This document shows positions 44,211-55,689 of a stretch of DNA of 64,000 nucleotides, piece by piece. Origin of the DNA: Stomorhina lunata (taxonomy: Eukaryota > Arthropoda > Insecta > Diptera > Rhiniidae). How positions within the stretch are numbered: the first letter of the stretch is position 1; the number at the start of each line of letters is the position of its first letter. The stretch spans positions 41,216,580 through 41,280,579 of the forward strand of contig OW121741.1 in assembly GCA_933228675.1 (NCBI GenBank), written 5' to 3'. The notes beneath the pieces are model-generated. The model saw nothing but the letters and a program-made list of their open reading frames with translations, made no database searches and was not told the origin of the DNA. A program made the position numbers and the translations under genes.

Positions 44211-45509
44211 GGGTGTTTTTTTAGAGGTATAGAACTTCGAATTGAAATAAAACACAAGAAAATCGTTTTAATGTCCATCAATTTGGCTTTATTGGAAGGA
44301 TAATTTTATGCCATTAATGTTTAAATATGATTTCGGGCATGTGGCCGCCGCGGCTGGCTCGAATAAAGCCAATTCTAGAGGTCCAATTTTCATCTACTTT
44401 TTCAAGCATATGGGGCCGCATGTTGGCAATAACGCCACGAATGTTGGCTTCCAAGTCCCCTAACGTTTCTGGTTTGTTGGCGTAGACGAGCGACTTCACA
44501 TATCCCCAAAGAAAATAATCCAGTGGTGTCAAATCGCACGATCTTGGCGGCCAATTGACAGGTCCATTCCGCGAAATTATGCGCTCATCGAATGTTTCCT
44601 TCAATAAATCAATTGTGACGTGCGCTGTGTGGCATGTAGCGCCGTCTTGTTGGAACCACAACTCATCCACATTCATGCCATCCAATTGGGGAACAAAATA
44701 GTCGGTTATCATGGCTCTATACCGGTCTCCATTTATGGTAACTGACTCTCCAGCATTATTTCGGAAGAAGTATGGCCCAATGACTCCACCAGCCCATAGA
44801 GCACACCAAACAGTCAGTTTTTGTGGATGTAATGGCGTCTCAAGGGTCTCGTGTGGATTCTCTTCACTCCAAATGCGGCAATTTTGCTTGTTGACGTGGC
44901 CATTCAACCAAAAATGAGCCTCATCACTGAACAAAATTTTGCGATGAAAATCAGCATAGAGATCAATCTCATTTTCGGCCCATACACCAAAATCACGACG
45001 CATTGCATGGTCTCGCGGCTTTAATTCTTGCACAAGCTGGATCTTGTAAGGTCGCAAGCCAAGTTCTTTGCGCAAAATCTTCCATTAAGTTGATGGACAA
45101 AGCTCCAATTGCTGGGCACGGTGGCGAATCGATTCATTCGGGTCCTCTTCAACACTTTGCTCTACAGCGGCTATTGTTTCTTCGGTGCGCACTGTTCGAC
45201 GTCGCTGCGGATGCGTATTATCACATAGAGTAAACGTAGTGCGAAAACGATCCATGGTTAACCGAATTAATTGCTCTGATGGACGATAATGTCGACCATA
45301 AAATGGACGGAGCTTGCGGTAATCTTCGCGAACTGAACCATTATTTTCGAAATAAATTTGCACGATTTGCAAGCGTTGTTCTTTTGTCAACCTGTTCATG
45401 ATGAAATGGCAAACCAAACTAAATATTAATCACTTGACAGCTGACAAAATGGCCGCCAGTTAAAAAAGTGATGCCAACTTAAAGTTCTATACCTCAATAA
45501 AAAACACCC
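44211..45509 (-). mobile_element. Second DD41D mariner-like transposon
   Basis: Ends GGGTGTTTTTTTAGAGGTAT and, inverted, GGGTGTTTTTTATTGAGGTA are about 28 bp long. Size (1299 bp) and organisation parallel the element at 6918-8218, but the terminal repeats differ, so it is a separate family within the DD41D group. Flanking bases are AT on both sides; a clean TA duplication is not evident. Confidence 0.85.
44314..45399 (-). pseudogene. DD41D mariner transposase with one stop codon
   Basis: From ATG at 45399 (MNRLTKEQRLQIVQIYFENN) the frame runs to ELCPST, meets one TAA (45085-45087), then continues in the same frame WKILRKELGLRPYKIQ to FKH at 44317. Catalytic residues are all present: LFSDEAHFWLNGHVNKQN, WFQQDGATCHTA and SCDLTPLDYFLWGYVKSLVY, with 41 residues between the second and third Asp. 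Everything except the nonsense codon looks intact, so inactivation is recent. About 40% similar by eye to the intact transposase at 7025-8104. Confidence 0.9.
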
Positions 45510-45611
45510 GATATAAGATATAGTAAAAAGTAATTTTCTTAACAGATGACTTTCTTATCATCTATCAGGCTTAGCTTCTGCTTCGTTGATATAATATATG
45601 AAGCTTCTTCG

Positions 45612-45900
45612 AGTGATGTAGGTCATGTTGGATACCAAGCAACGGTTCTGATTGGTCTTAACTTGGTAATCCTTCATCTCAACTGCAGATACTGAGCTCC
45701 TCGTGGTATCACCTGGGAAGCTACGTTAACACCCGTTTAAGTAGGGAGCGAAAAAGGTGCCGCTTGTTCTCCCCATAAGAACGATCCAAATATAGGTTAG
45801 AACTTCGGGCTAGTAACCCACTCCTGAAAAAAATACTTACTATGAAAAAGAAAATTAAAACGGGTCCACAACTTCTAAACTGTTGGGCGGATTCTTATAT
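45612..45900 (+). repeat. RTE-related relic shared with the composite repeats
   Basis: Diverged copy of the block at 37161-37400: 'ggtcatgttggatacca', 'ctgattggtcttaacttggta', 'ctcctcgtggtatcacc', 'gggctagtaaccc' and 'cctgaaaaaaat'. Here it stands without the composite ends, which suggests that this block is an element in its own right. Confidence 0.6.
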
Positions 45901-45915
45901 AATTTTATGTGTATA

Positions 45916-47609
45916 CTAGCTGCTTGTACCCGGCATTGGCCGGGTTGATAGTGAAAGATTTTTACTTATTGCTGTGTTAACCATTACTTTAAAAATTAAC
46001 ATTATGAAATATTTTTTTTATTAATTTTTTGCCTGAATCCAATGTAGTTGCATATATATTTAATTGACTTAGTGATTGGCAGTACTCCACATTAATGTGT
46101 GCTTGCAATGGGCCCATAAATGTCAAACAACATATAAAATAGGCGCGAATATTTTTTATATTTATAGGTTATCAAACAATCGTCAAATAGTAATCAAATA
46201 ACCAAACAATCGCCAGTTAATCGTGAATTATCGAACAATCATAAAAAATCATTGAACAGTCGTCAGTCAATCATCAAACAATCGCCAAAAAATCATCAAA
46301 CTACCGTCATAAAATCGCTAGTTAGTCGTGAAACAATTATCAAACAATTATAACAAATCTTCAAACAGTCATCAGTCAATCAATCATCAAACAACTGTCA
46401 AACACTCGTCAAACAACCATCAAATAATCATGAAAAATCTTCAAACTATCGTCAGTCAAGCTTTTATCAAACATTAATCATATTTCCAATATCCGTGCAG
46501 CCGTTTTCCAATTTTAGATAAATCAAAAAAAGAGGGCTTAAAAGTGGGCAGTGGGTCACGCCCACTGGAGATTAAAAAAACAACCTGACCTATTTTACCC
46601 ACCGGTCACACCTTAACATACTGTCAAAATTTCAAAAAAACCAGTGTGCATGATCATTCATATTTGTCATTGTTAATATTTGGCTTAAAGAAGGGCCACG
46701 CCCATTTGAGATTCCAAAGAAACGTAGCATATTTTAACCACCCATCACTCCTTAACATACTGCCAAAATTTCAGAAAAATCGGTCCGGTCGGTCATCTAT
46801 ATTTGTCATTTTTAATATATGAGTTATTTGGGAGGGTCACACCCACTTGAGATTTGAGAAAAAGACTGTGTCCATTTTAACCACTGGTCGCACAATATGG
46901 TATTGTCTGAATTTCAGAAAAATCGGTCAGTTCGGTCATCCATATTTGTAATCTTTTAATATTTAACTTATATGGGAGGGGTCACGCCCACTTGAGGTTA
47001 AAAAAAACTTTTTTCTATTTTATCCATCCGTCACACATTAACATACTGTCAATATTGCATAAAAATCGGGCCTCTCGGTCACCTATATTTGTAATTTTTA
47101 ATATATGAGTTATATGGGAGGGGTCACGCCCCCTTGAGATTTAAAAAAAAACCTAGCCTATCTTAACCACCGTTCACACCATACCTCACTGTCAAAATTT
47201 CAGGAATGTTAGTATAACTTTATCTACATTTCGAAAATCATCAAAATCAATTTACCCAGTTATAGGTATTGTATTTGTAACGGGGAAGGGGACATCCCCT
47301 GCTCCGATCCCTATATTTTTTTTTGAAGTACGGCCATTGGTAATGAATTTACTTTTGTTAAGTTTGAAGTTTCTAACTTCTATGGTTTAGCAAATTCAAT
47401 GATAAATACTAAATTTTGCACCATTTGGTCCACTATTTACCCTATTTGGGCTCTTTCTGGACAAAACATATCCTATAACCACGTTAAGGGAATGCTTTAT
47501 CTAATTTCAAAATTTCATCAAAATCGGTCGAACCGTTTAGGAGTCAACCTCTTTCAAACAAACAAATAAACAAACAAACTTACAAACACATTTATAAAAT
47601 ACATATAGA
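45916..47609 (-). mobile_element. Non-autonomous Helitron
   Basis: In minus orientation it starts TCTATATGTATTTTATAAAT (47609) and ends with a 7-bp hairpin ACCCGGC...GCCGGGT (45928-45945), 8 nt, then CTAG, followed by T (45915). TC start, 3' hairpin, CTRR end and no target duplication are canonical for Helitrons. The 5' flanking base is G where A is usual. Interior: a degenerate 'caaacaatcgt' stretch (46160-46470) and five modules of about 130 bp (46530-47220) with 'ggggtcacgcccacttgag' and 'aaaaatcggtc'. No Rep/helicase coding. Confidence 0.8.
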
Positions 47610-47816
47610 CGGCAGAAGTATTGGGGAGAGTAAGTTTTGTACCTAAAAGCCTAGATTTTATTGGGGCGGAACAATTGGCGCTCAAAGTGTGGCACCTCAG
47701 ATTAATCACTTAAATCGATATATTATTGTCATTTCCCAACCGATTTGAAGAATCATACAATATGATAAGTAGAAGATCAAGGTCTACAAAAAACGTCGCG
47801 ACATGCATATCCTATC
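47610..47816. other. Short spacer
   Basis: 'aattggcgctcaaagtgtgg' (about 47671) resembles a tRNA-Lys-type primer binding site of LTR elements, but no LTR or gag/pol is near. Probably chance. Confidence 0.3.
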
Positions 47817-47829
47817 TGCTATGGTTTTA
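47817..47829. repeat. Target site duplication of LINE (left copy)
   Basis: TGCTATGGTTTTA, repeated exactly at 48863-48875. Confidence 0.92.
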
Positions 47830-48862
47830 GGTTAGGTTAGGCAGGCAGCCGATGTAGGTCAGCGTCACTTGGGTCCTAAAAAGCGGTCCCTTTGTGTTAC
47901 CTGCAAGGGATAGACTGGAAGAAAAGAACAAAAATAATTACTCCAGGCTATCAATGAGAGGCTGATCAAGCCATCCTGAAGCCCTGATAAATGAGTCTAT
48001 TTTGCGAATGTCAATACTCGCTAGATCCGATAAATCATGCAGAAAAGGTGCCCCCAGATTGAGAGCCCTTGAAGTCGAGAGGGCGGGGCAGTGACAAAGA
48101 AGATGAGTCACTGTCTCCTTCTCTTCTATGTTATGACAACTACGACAGTAGTCATAGAATTGAAGATTAAGTCTTTTGGCATGTAGCCCAAAAAAACAAT
48201 GACCTGTTAGGGTTGAGATAAGGTTGCGGAATCTGTGACGGGGTAAAGTTACCAAGATATTTGAATGTTATGTGTTGTAGGTCTAGGCCATGTTTGCCTA
48301 GATATGGATCAAGTGGTTTTCGAAGACCACTCGCTCTGCGCTGACGCGAAAAGTAATTGCCTAATTATTGATTTGCAGGCAGATAGCGGTAAGCACGTAA
48401 ATTGGTCAATGTTGTCCTGACTTAGGACAGCACCGAATTTAGCAAGTTTGTCCGCGGTGGAGTTACGAAGAGTTCGATCTTGAAATGTCTCGCCATCTCG
48501 TTAAGAGATGCCCGGCATTCGCGGGTAAGAACAGATGTCGTATGGGCATTAGATAGGGATTTTTTTGCAGCCTGACTGTCGATACAGAAACGAATATCCC
48601 TGTCGTATACTCTGTGGTATCTCAACCATTTGACTGCTTTATGAATAGCCGATATCCCGGATTGTGAGACACTACATTGATCAGGGAGCCTAAAGCAAAT
48701 TTCCTTCCCTAGAAGTGGGATGAAGAAGCCGCCCTACGCCTATATTTTACTTCGATCCATCAGTGTAAACCTCCAGACAGTCGTCATCTGAAGATGGGGG
48801 TTCTCCAGAGATAGTCGCAGTGAAAGATTTGTCGAAGATAGGATTGGATATGCAGTAGTCTA
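47830..48862 (-). mobile_element. 5'-truncated RNase H-type LINE
   Basis: 1033-bp insertion flanked by a perfect 13-bp duplication. The 3' end in minus orientation is GCCTAACCTAACC, like the tails at 16168 and 33759. Only the RNase H domain and C-terminus of the polyprotein were copied. Confidence 0.9.
47938..48700 (-). pseudogene. LINE RNase H domain and C-terminal Cys-rich segment
   Basis: The RNase H part is seen in IRFCIDSQAAKKSLSNAHTT, SVLTRECRASLNEMARHFKI (48430-48620), matching the 'i.sDSqAAi.al......s..v.ec...L..la....v.l.WvPgH' block. A shift follows, then RFRNLISTLTGHCFFGLHAK, the Cys-rich 'YCRSCHNIEEKETVTHLLCH' 'CPAL' segment and the stop at 47938. The 5' portion is missing through truncation, with at least one internal frameshift. 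Confidence 0.82.
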
Positions 48863-48875
48863 TGCTATGGTTTTA

Positions 48876-51225
48876 AAGATATTCGAATTTAAAAATTTAA
48901 ATTTAAAATTTTTGTTCTCTTTGGGCAGTTGTAATGAATATACAAATATTATATTATTATCCAAGATTGACTTCTGACCTAAATTTGAGCCAAATCGGAT
49001 AAGAGCAAGTGGGTAAAAATGGGTTAGCAAATTTGAGACGGAATTACAGATCGAAAATTTAACTTTAAGCTTAAATTTCTTTGCAACCGCTGAACAAGTC
49101 TTAATAAAACCTAAACCGGATAAAAGCTTAAGATGTTATCTATTGACTAAAAAAAGAACGACTACAAACTCTTTATTAGTTAAGAAGTTACAATTTTGGT
49201 CAATGAAAAACGATTTTAAGTCACTGTCTCTCTGTCGAACCCTTGTATCAAAAATAAATCACAAAGATTTGAGATTTGGAGTTGTATGGCCAAAGGCCTG
49301 CATATATTAGTGACAATACAAACTTTGTTTAACATAATCTTGTCAGATCCACCTGATATCCTCAAATAAAGAAGATAACTTTTTCAATAAATAATTATAA
49401 AATGGCCCTCGTTAATTTGCTATCCCCTTTTTATTACATCGTTTATTGTAGATACTTACCATCGAGATTTCATTTTACACAAACAGCACAAACAAACAAA
49501 CCTTTAATAATCACATTACGCCTGCAGTGTTGATTGCGGTAAATGCTCTATTGAGAAGATGTTTCCTAACAAAACACGGGCCCACATACCCCCAATCACA
49601 CTTATCCATTCATGCGATATTCAATCGTTGTCTTATTATTTGTGTGCTTTTGTAATTTAGTCATCTTGATAAGCGATAAAAATGAGCAACATTAAAATAA
49701 CCAGCAGGCATTTAAAAGAGGCAGGAATAAAATAACGAGAATTCTTGCAACAAGCAGATAGACAGACAGACGGACAGAGCAAAAGTTATTCAAAGAACAG
49801 GTAACCTGACACTGTTTGCTATCGCCACTGCGGTGGTTGTAAATATTTGAATAGGTGGCAAAATTCGCTTAACAAAAGTGTGCTCACTTTTAGTAAAAGC
49901 ATCATTATTATTATTATAGGCATGAAACCCCAAGTCCAAGAGCCAACCAACGAAACTAACGAACATATTATTCAGCTTTAACTTGAAATAGTTTCCAGAA
50001 TAAAAATGCTGCTGCTTTTTAGCAGCATCATCATTATCGTCATGACCAAATTCATGTGCATATTTGAACTCATTTACGCGGTTCTCTCTTGCATTGTGAC
50101 TATGATATTAATAAGCTCTGAAAACTCCTCCAACGCCACCGCTACGAATGTGGTTAAGATTGTGAATGCTGCTTAAGCATTCACCATGACTGAATTGCTA
50201 GTTAGTGGGGATGGTTGCAATGACCATTAGGGTGGCTCATGCTCTCACAGTTGATTTTTTTCAGGGTGCAAGCTTAAACAAAGAAAATGCTGTTTCTAAC
50301 AAAGATATAAAGCAAGTTTAGAAACTACGCTCAACTTTTGCATCAGAGCAGAAATTGACAAATCTTGGCGTTATTTGAGGTGCTGAATCCTCAAATTCTG
50401 GTTTTGTTTTTCAAAATAGGTTCTAGTTTGTAAGTCCGTGCATGTTGGCAGCACTGCTCTATCATAACGAAAGTCAGCTGTTGTCTTCCATAGAATCATT
50501 ATTTTAACAGACAGAAACTTTACAAAATGTTTACCGCCGAATATTGTTTACAACCTTTTCGATAGCCGCATATCCCCGGATTTCAAGCAGATAATCGACT
50601 TTTTTTGCAAGATTGGAATACCTCTCAAAATACATTTTCTGCATTCCCATCTCGAATTCATTCCTGAAAACTTGGGTAATACAAGCGATGAGCAAATAAC
50701 CATAGCTTGGTTTTTGAGTTATCGAAATTTTTTCACGTCTTACCAAATAAACTAAAAAAATACAACGCCATCTCGTTTTGAACGATATTCTAAATTCCTA
50801 CAGTAGGTATGTAGTATTAGTTCTGAACAAGTAAGAGTTAAGTTTGCAACTCCTAATTTAGTAATAGGTGGGGGGACGACCTTGCTTGTACAAATTCATC
50901 CGGTTACATGTTATCGTCGTCGAGTTTACCATGTTCTTATAAATGTCTTCTCTATATGAGGTGAAATTAAGGGTCTGGTGTGTTGCCTTATATCACTTTC
51001 ATAGCAACGAAGGTCCTCTCTGACATGCCTTGGGGAAGCGGGTGTCTAACTTCATTAGATGTTGGTTCGAATGACCCTTCCGATGACATAACAGAAGAAA
51101 CCGCCTTGTTAGCATTTTGATACATTTCATGTGTACTCAGTAGGACCTCGGCATCCTGATTTGAACGGCTTTCTGTGGACATTTGCAAGCAAACTGTAAT
51201 TGTCCTGAGGGTAGCATTTTGACAT
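48876..51225. other. Spacer, no gene established
   Basis: Mostly non-repetitive. Contains 'cagacagacagacggacag' near 49763-49780. A 71-codon minus frame at 50531-50746 (from the motif-poor SITQKPSYGYLLIACITQ) and a minus frame at 50988-51230 have moderately balanced composition but no domain I recognise. TGGCAGCACTG at about 50454 resembles a fly promoter motif, with only a tiny frame after it. Confidence 0.4.
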
Positions 51226-51540
51226 AAATACATAATTCCCACGACATTCCAATTGCAACAAGGTGTACTTCTCTCAGACAATGAGCTGCATCCGATTCTA
51301 TTTAGACTCATTTAAAGGGACCTGCGTTTTTACTCCGGCCCCGAACGGCAAATGCATAAGTTCGAGAAGTTTTACATAGCCTAATACACAATAGCCAGTG
51401 GCTAGCTGAGTTATAAGGTGAACCGTTTTTTTGAAAATTTGTTTTTTTCTAGTGAGTATGGCTGGGAATCGAACTCGGGATCTCTGGTATGCTGGGCGGA
51501 TGACTAACTTGCTTTATCACGGTGATGAAATGTGAACCTT
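51226..51540 (-). mobile_element. tRNA(Ala)-derived SINE, copy 1
   Basis: Minus orientation: a tRNA-like head with A-box-like 'gtgataaagcaagttagt', 'ccgcccagcatacc' and B box GAGTTCGATTCCCAGC. Then an A/T spacer, 'ataactcagctagccactgg', 'gcatttgccgttcgg', 'atagaatcggatgcagctca' and the end 'ggaatgtcgtgggaatt'. The head resembles insect tRNA-Ala (AGC) downstream of the anticodon. Confidence 0.82.
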
Positions 51541-51594
51541 TTTGACAGCCCAGGTGTTTTTTCCACTACGGAACACTCACACCTATAGGTCAAA

Positions 51595-51990
51595 GGTTAG
51601 GTTAAGTAAATGTACGACGACATCCAACCTGCAGTGGGTAGAGAAGAATAAAATAATGACTATTAAGACTGCAGAACGCTTACTGTCGTAAGTTGGCCAG
51701 GTTAGTCTTGAGTCTGAACAGGTTGATTCTGCGATCCAGATGGTCTGCGCGGACCTTTATAGAAATTGCTAAATAAGTTTTTTATAGACCGATAGCGGTA
51801 TGTCAATGTCCTCCTGACTGATGAAAGCACCGGACTTTACTAGATTATCCGAAGTATTCAATTCAGGTATATGAGAAAACCTAAGATAGCTCAAATGGAT
51901 CTAAGTAATTGGGAGAGTGATAAGAGCTGCACTATGTTGCAGATCTGCTGGATAAATGCCATCGAAAACTGTAGCTTCGTTAAAACTCTC
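51595..51990 (-). pseudogene. LINE 3' fragment (RNase H tail), degenerate
   Basis: The tail TTAACCTAACC in minus orientation is at 51595-51605. Upstream, RLSYLRFSHIPELNTSDNLV then KSGAFISQEDIDIPLSVYKK fits the end of a LINE RNase H domain ('...GNe.AD.LAr.Gs...dv.iPls.yk'). Confidence 0.6.
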
Positions 51991-52380
51991 TAAAGACCAT
52001 TACACAGGGGACCATCTGCTTTAAGTTTTTTGAATGTAACTGGTGGCAGAAGGTCATCAATATTTTGTGAAGCCCTCTGATCTTCAATGAACCTTCTACG
52101 CCGCTAGAGAAGTTTCTCCAGGACAGCTTTTTTGTCGGATTGTTAGACACTAATTCATTGTTAAGAGTCCCCCATCCTGGAAATTTAGTATCCATGAGAT
52201 GCTCAAGAGTTTAAGATGCACAGGGGGTCCATCTGCTTCAAGTTTTTTTGAATGTAACTGGTGTCAGAAGGTCGTCAATATTTTGCAAAGCCCTCTGATC
52301 TTCGATGAACCTTCTACGCCGCTAGAGAAGTTTCTCCAGGACAGCCTTTTTCTTCAGGGCAGATTTTTTGTATTTCTGAC
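51991..52380 (-). repeat. Internal tandem duplication in LINE remnant (about 200 bp)
   Basis: 'cttctacgccgctagagaag' with neighbours 'tttctccaggacagc', 'gaatgtaactggtg' and 'gccctctgatctt' occurs twice, near 52000-52135 and 52217-52350. In minus orientation this is the linker between LINE endonuclease and RT (RRFIEDQRALQ; LLMDTKFPGW-type motif), duplicated, with the RT itself missing. Confidence 0.7.
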
Positions 52381-52880
52381 TACATTTTTAAATCTGTTAA
52401 CAGAAGTTTTATAAGGGAACCAATTATCAGGCCTTTTGGCTTCTTAAAACTGACGACTACATTCAATACGTAAAGTCTTAATATCAGGTGACCACCAAGT
52501 AGGCTTACATTTGAATTTCGTTGTGGTAGATTTGCAAGCTTGAAGTGTGGCTTGAGGAAGAACATTTGTTAAAGTGTTTACAGAGTGATCAATATCATCA
52601 CGAGAATTGATTTATGACTACCACTAGATGCTAAAAGGTGACTTCGGGAGTCCTAATGGATATCCCAATTTCTCCTCTTCCTATTTTAAAAAGGGAATAA
52701 ATCTATCCTCAAGAATCTGAATTTCAAGTTCTATGTACCGATAACCGGAGAAAAAGCAGTTATTTGATACTCTCCAGTTTTTAACTGAAACATAAAACCT
52801 CCTGTCTATTATTAACAGCAAACATAGATTCCGGACCAGAATTGACATCCTCTAAGTTGCTACGTAGAAGAAAGTCCAAA
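52381..52880 (-). pseudogene. LINE endonuclease end, degenerate
   Basis: Minus readings: VNSGPESMFAVNNRQEVLCF, then 'LSVHRT', and further on CKPTWWSPDIKTLRIECSRQ and EAKRPDNWFPYK. These fit the end of the endonuclease ('..NrqevlDvTl.s........W.V....slSDHr.I.f') and the following 'pWW..eL..lr...r..f..Ark...w..yk' block. Frames alternate, with stops. Probably the same insertion as 51595-51990 with an internal deletion. Confidence 0.65.
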
Positions 52881-53285
52881 ATTTACTAACCTCTTGAAAA
52901 CGGCAATTACTTTATTTGCTGAAAACCTCACCTTTGCCTTCTTTCGCAAGCCCATTTGGATTCACCCCGACAAACCACTGTTGGACGCCAGTGCATTGTG
53001 GTGGTTCCACGTTTTATTGACGATTACGAACCTGTACAAAAACTTGTACATATTTCTATTAAAAAGCGTTTAACATTCAAGAGATATTGTCAAACGGTTG
53101 CTTTTGTGATGATTGTGGTTGTCACCTTAAGGAATGCTTTAAAATACCCAAGTGATCATTCAAAATTCAAACCACAATATTTCCGTTCGGCTTTTATTAA
53201 TAAATTGTCTATTACATTAATAAATAATTGTAATAGACTGGGATTGGGTGCGAATAATTTATCTTTGAATAAAACAATATCGTGA
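52881..53285. other. Spacer with a 10-bp hairpin
   Basis: GTCTATTACA (53208) and TGTAATAGAC (to 53239) form a perfect stem. A 109-codon plus frame (52956-53285) shows no domain and is not called. Confidence 0.4.
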
Positions 53286-53289
53286 AGTT

Positions 53290-53485
53290 TTTCAATTGTT
53301 TCGGATGTAGAGTCCTCATCTAAGTGTCAGAACATTTGACATCTTCACTAATTGTGCGGCCACATCGAAATTCAGAATCCACTGCTTTACCATGAAAATG
53401 GATGGTGCAGAGTCCCCACAACATTTATCAAGCCTAATCTTGCTTTAATATGCTTAATTATCTCACGTAATCCACTTTTCTCCAT
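53290..53485 (-). pseudogene. N-terminal remnant of a mariner transposase
   Basis: From ATG at 53485: MEKSGLREIIKHIK; then in other frames LDKCCGDSAPSIFMVKQWIL, FRCGRTISED and DSTSETIEKLH. These follow the mariner HTH order 'meK.e.R..IKh...k......i...l....g.SAPs...vk.Wi.eFkrGRtsieDepr.....'. Highly decayed; no catalytic part. Confidence 0.5.
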
Positions 53486-53670
53486 TCTTTGTCAAACCCC
53501 GAGGTAGTCTGCTAGAAACAGCTGCCAAAAACAAGCTAAATAACGCAGCTTTTCCAAATTTAGACAGGAATCAATTGACAGCTGTACATTAACAGGGCCA
53601 GTGTTGTAATTTTATTAGGAAGGCGTCAAATGCAAAAGACGGTATGACTCTCCGGGGTTTTAATACTGAG

Positions 53671-53971
53671 TGAACCGCCTTAGTTAGTAGGTTAGTCAAC
53701 CGCCTAGCATACCAGAGGTCCCAAGTTCGATCCCCGGCCAGACCCACTTGAAAAAAATAAATTTTTAAAAAGCGGCGGTTCATCTCATAACTCAGCTAGC
53801 CACTGGTTATTGAGTATTAGGTAATGTAAAACTTCTCTAACTAATGCATTTGCCGTTCGGAGCCGGAGTTAAAACGTAGGTCCCTTTCAATGAGTCTAAA
53901 AATAGAATCGGATGCAGCTCATTGTCTGAGAGAGGGGTACTTCTCTTCCAATTGGAATGTTGTCGGGCAAT
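53671..53971 (+). mobile_element. tRNA(Ala)-derived SINE, copy 2 (full length)
   Basis: Head 'tgaaccgccttagttagtaggttagtc', CCTAGCATACCAGAGGTCCC and B box AAGTTCGATCCCCGGCC; body 'actcagctagccactggtt', 'tgcatttgccgttcggagcc', 'tagaatcggatgcagctc'; end 'ttggaatgttgtcgggcaatt' before a short AT run. The best-preserved copy for defining the family. Confidence 0.85.
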
Positions 53972-55652
53972 TATATATATATATCATCCGAAAGACTATT
54001 CTTCTGAGGTTTCTTTAAAATTGCGTTGAAAACGAATTGCACTTCACGTACTTTAAGATACGCGAAAGTGTCTAGCAAATATAAAGCCTTATAAATTTAA
54101 GTTGAATTAAAATCTTTTGTCTTGCTTCTAGAAGATATACCATGAATTCTGCAAATGAAAGTTTGGCGTCTGATATGATCTATTCGTTCACTCTGTTTTT
54201 AAAAAGAAGATATGCTAAGCTTGATAGTCGATGTTCTTACTAACTAAGCCACAGATCTCTTGTGTCCAAAATGACAGAACACATATTATCTAGATTTGTG
54301 ACTAACTTGGGGTTCTTATTTCTTTGAAGAAGCAAAAACATGACAAGAATTTAAATTCTGGCTGAGTAGAATATCGTATCCGTTGGTAACGGTTATATCT
54401 GAAGTGCTTCGTGACCCATTTTTATTTTTTTCTTGTTACATTCCAGACAAAATTTCAAAGATCTCGTTGCTAATTCCTAAATTGTTTGTTCATTTCACTT
54501 TAAGAACTCGAGGGCAACAAAATGTGAAAAAAACGACCCACCCTAATGATCGTATCTCTGTATATAAAATGTAAGTGTAAATGTTTACCATTCCAAGTGT
54601 AAACAATAATGAGTGTAGCAGGATAACGAGTTGAGATGTTTCAAAAGAGCGTATCGCGTACTTACGATATCGTGTGCGGAAAAACAAACACAATAAATAA
54701 ATAAATTTATAGTCGGGCAGATTGTAATATCGCACTTGTACTCGTACTCGTATAGCTGGAAATGGCCAAAACACAGCCGCATTCATTATTCAGACTTTAT
54801 TGTAAGTTTTGCCATTGCCATTGTCGCTGTTGTTTCGTTAATGTTAGCATTTTGTCTTTGTTTGTTTCTTGAAAGTCAGACAGTCATTCAGACGTAACTA
54901 AGGAAGGTCCGGTCCTCTAAGTATTCAAAGTGCTTAAATATCTATAAGATGTTTAATGTAAAGTATACAAACTTGGTCATAATATTTGCTTTTGTATCGT
55001 TATAATGCTCGTAGTAAGATATTAAAAGTGTTTATTATAATGTTTTCATATTTTATTGATAACAACAACCGAATAAGAGCCTCATTCCTGCAATAACATC
55101 CTTATTCCTAAATATGAATATTGTATTTTGTTGTGTCTTATCTAGTTTTCAATTTAAACGAGAAACCTTCTCGTTACAATATAATTATACAAATAAATTC
55201 ACTTTCAAGGAAATAATATAAACATCATTTTTAATGTAGAAATAAATATTATATTGTCGTTTTACTAAATGTTTAATATTTCTTTATCGTTAACTTTAAG
55301 GACGAAGAACATTTTGGCAAAGTAGAAGAAATATTTTCAAAATTATTTTCAGTAGATAAATACATTAACTTCCAAGCTTTTGACACAATTATGGTTAATA
55401 AATGTGAAATTCATGAAAGGAAAGAACATAGTTAGTAGGACAAAATGATAAATATGAAGTAAAATTGAAAGCAAAAAAATATAGTTTTCAAAATTAGCTT
55501 TAATTATCTAAGTTAGCGACTTTATAGTTTTTTATAGGAATTTAAACTCAAAAATTTTAGAAAAACTAAATAAAATTGATTTCTAAAATAGATCCATATC
55601 GTTATAAAGCTTTATATTATACAACAACTTCGAATTTGCGACATTTGTTGTT
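53972..55652. other. Spacer, no gene established
   Basis: Overlapping short frames on both strands near 54383-54786 lack motifs. No repeats recognised, so it may be host single-copy DNA. Confidence 0.45.
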
Positions 55653-55689
55653 ATTTAGACCATAGATGGGCACTTTGCAGTACCAGTAC

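Noticed and set aside
47671..47695. Primer-binding-site-like sequence for an LTR retrotransposon
   Set aside because: No LTR, gag or pol nearby, and the match is partial.
50531..50746. 71-codon minus-strand frame with fairly balanced amino-acid use
   Set aside because: No recognisable domain, no splice context and no neighbour supporting a gene. It remains possible as an exon but cannot be supported.
50988..51311. 107-codon minus-strand frame
   Set aside because: Its first quarter is the reverse reading of the SINE tail; the rest shows no known motif.
52956..53285. 109-codon plus frame
   Set aside because: No domain, and it overlaps the edge of a minus-strand mariner remnant and a hairpin.
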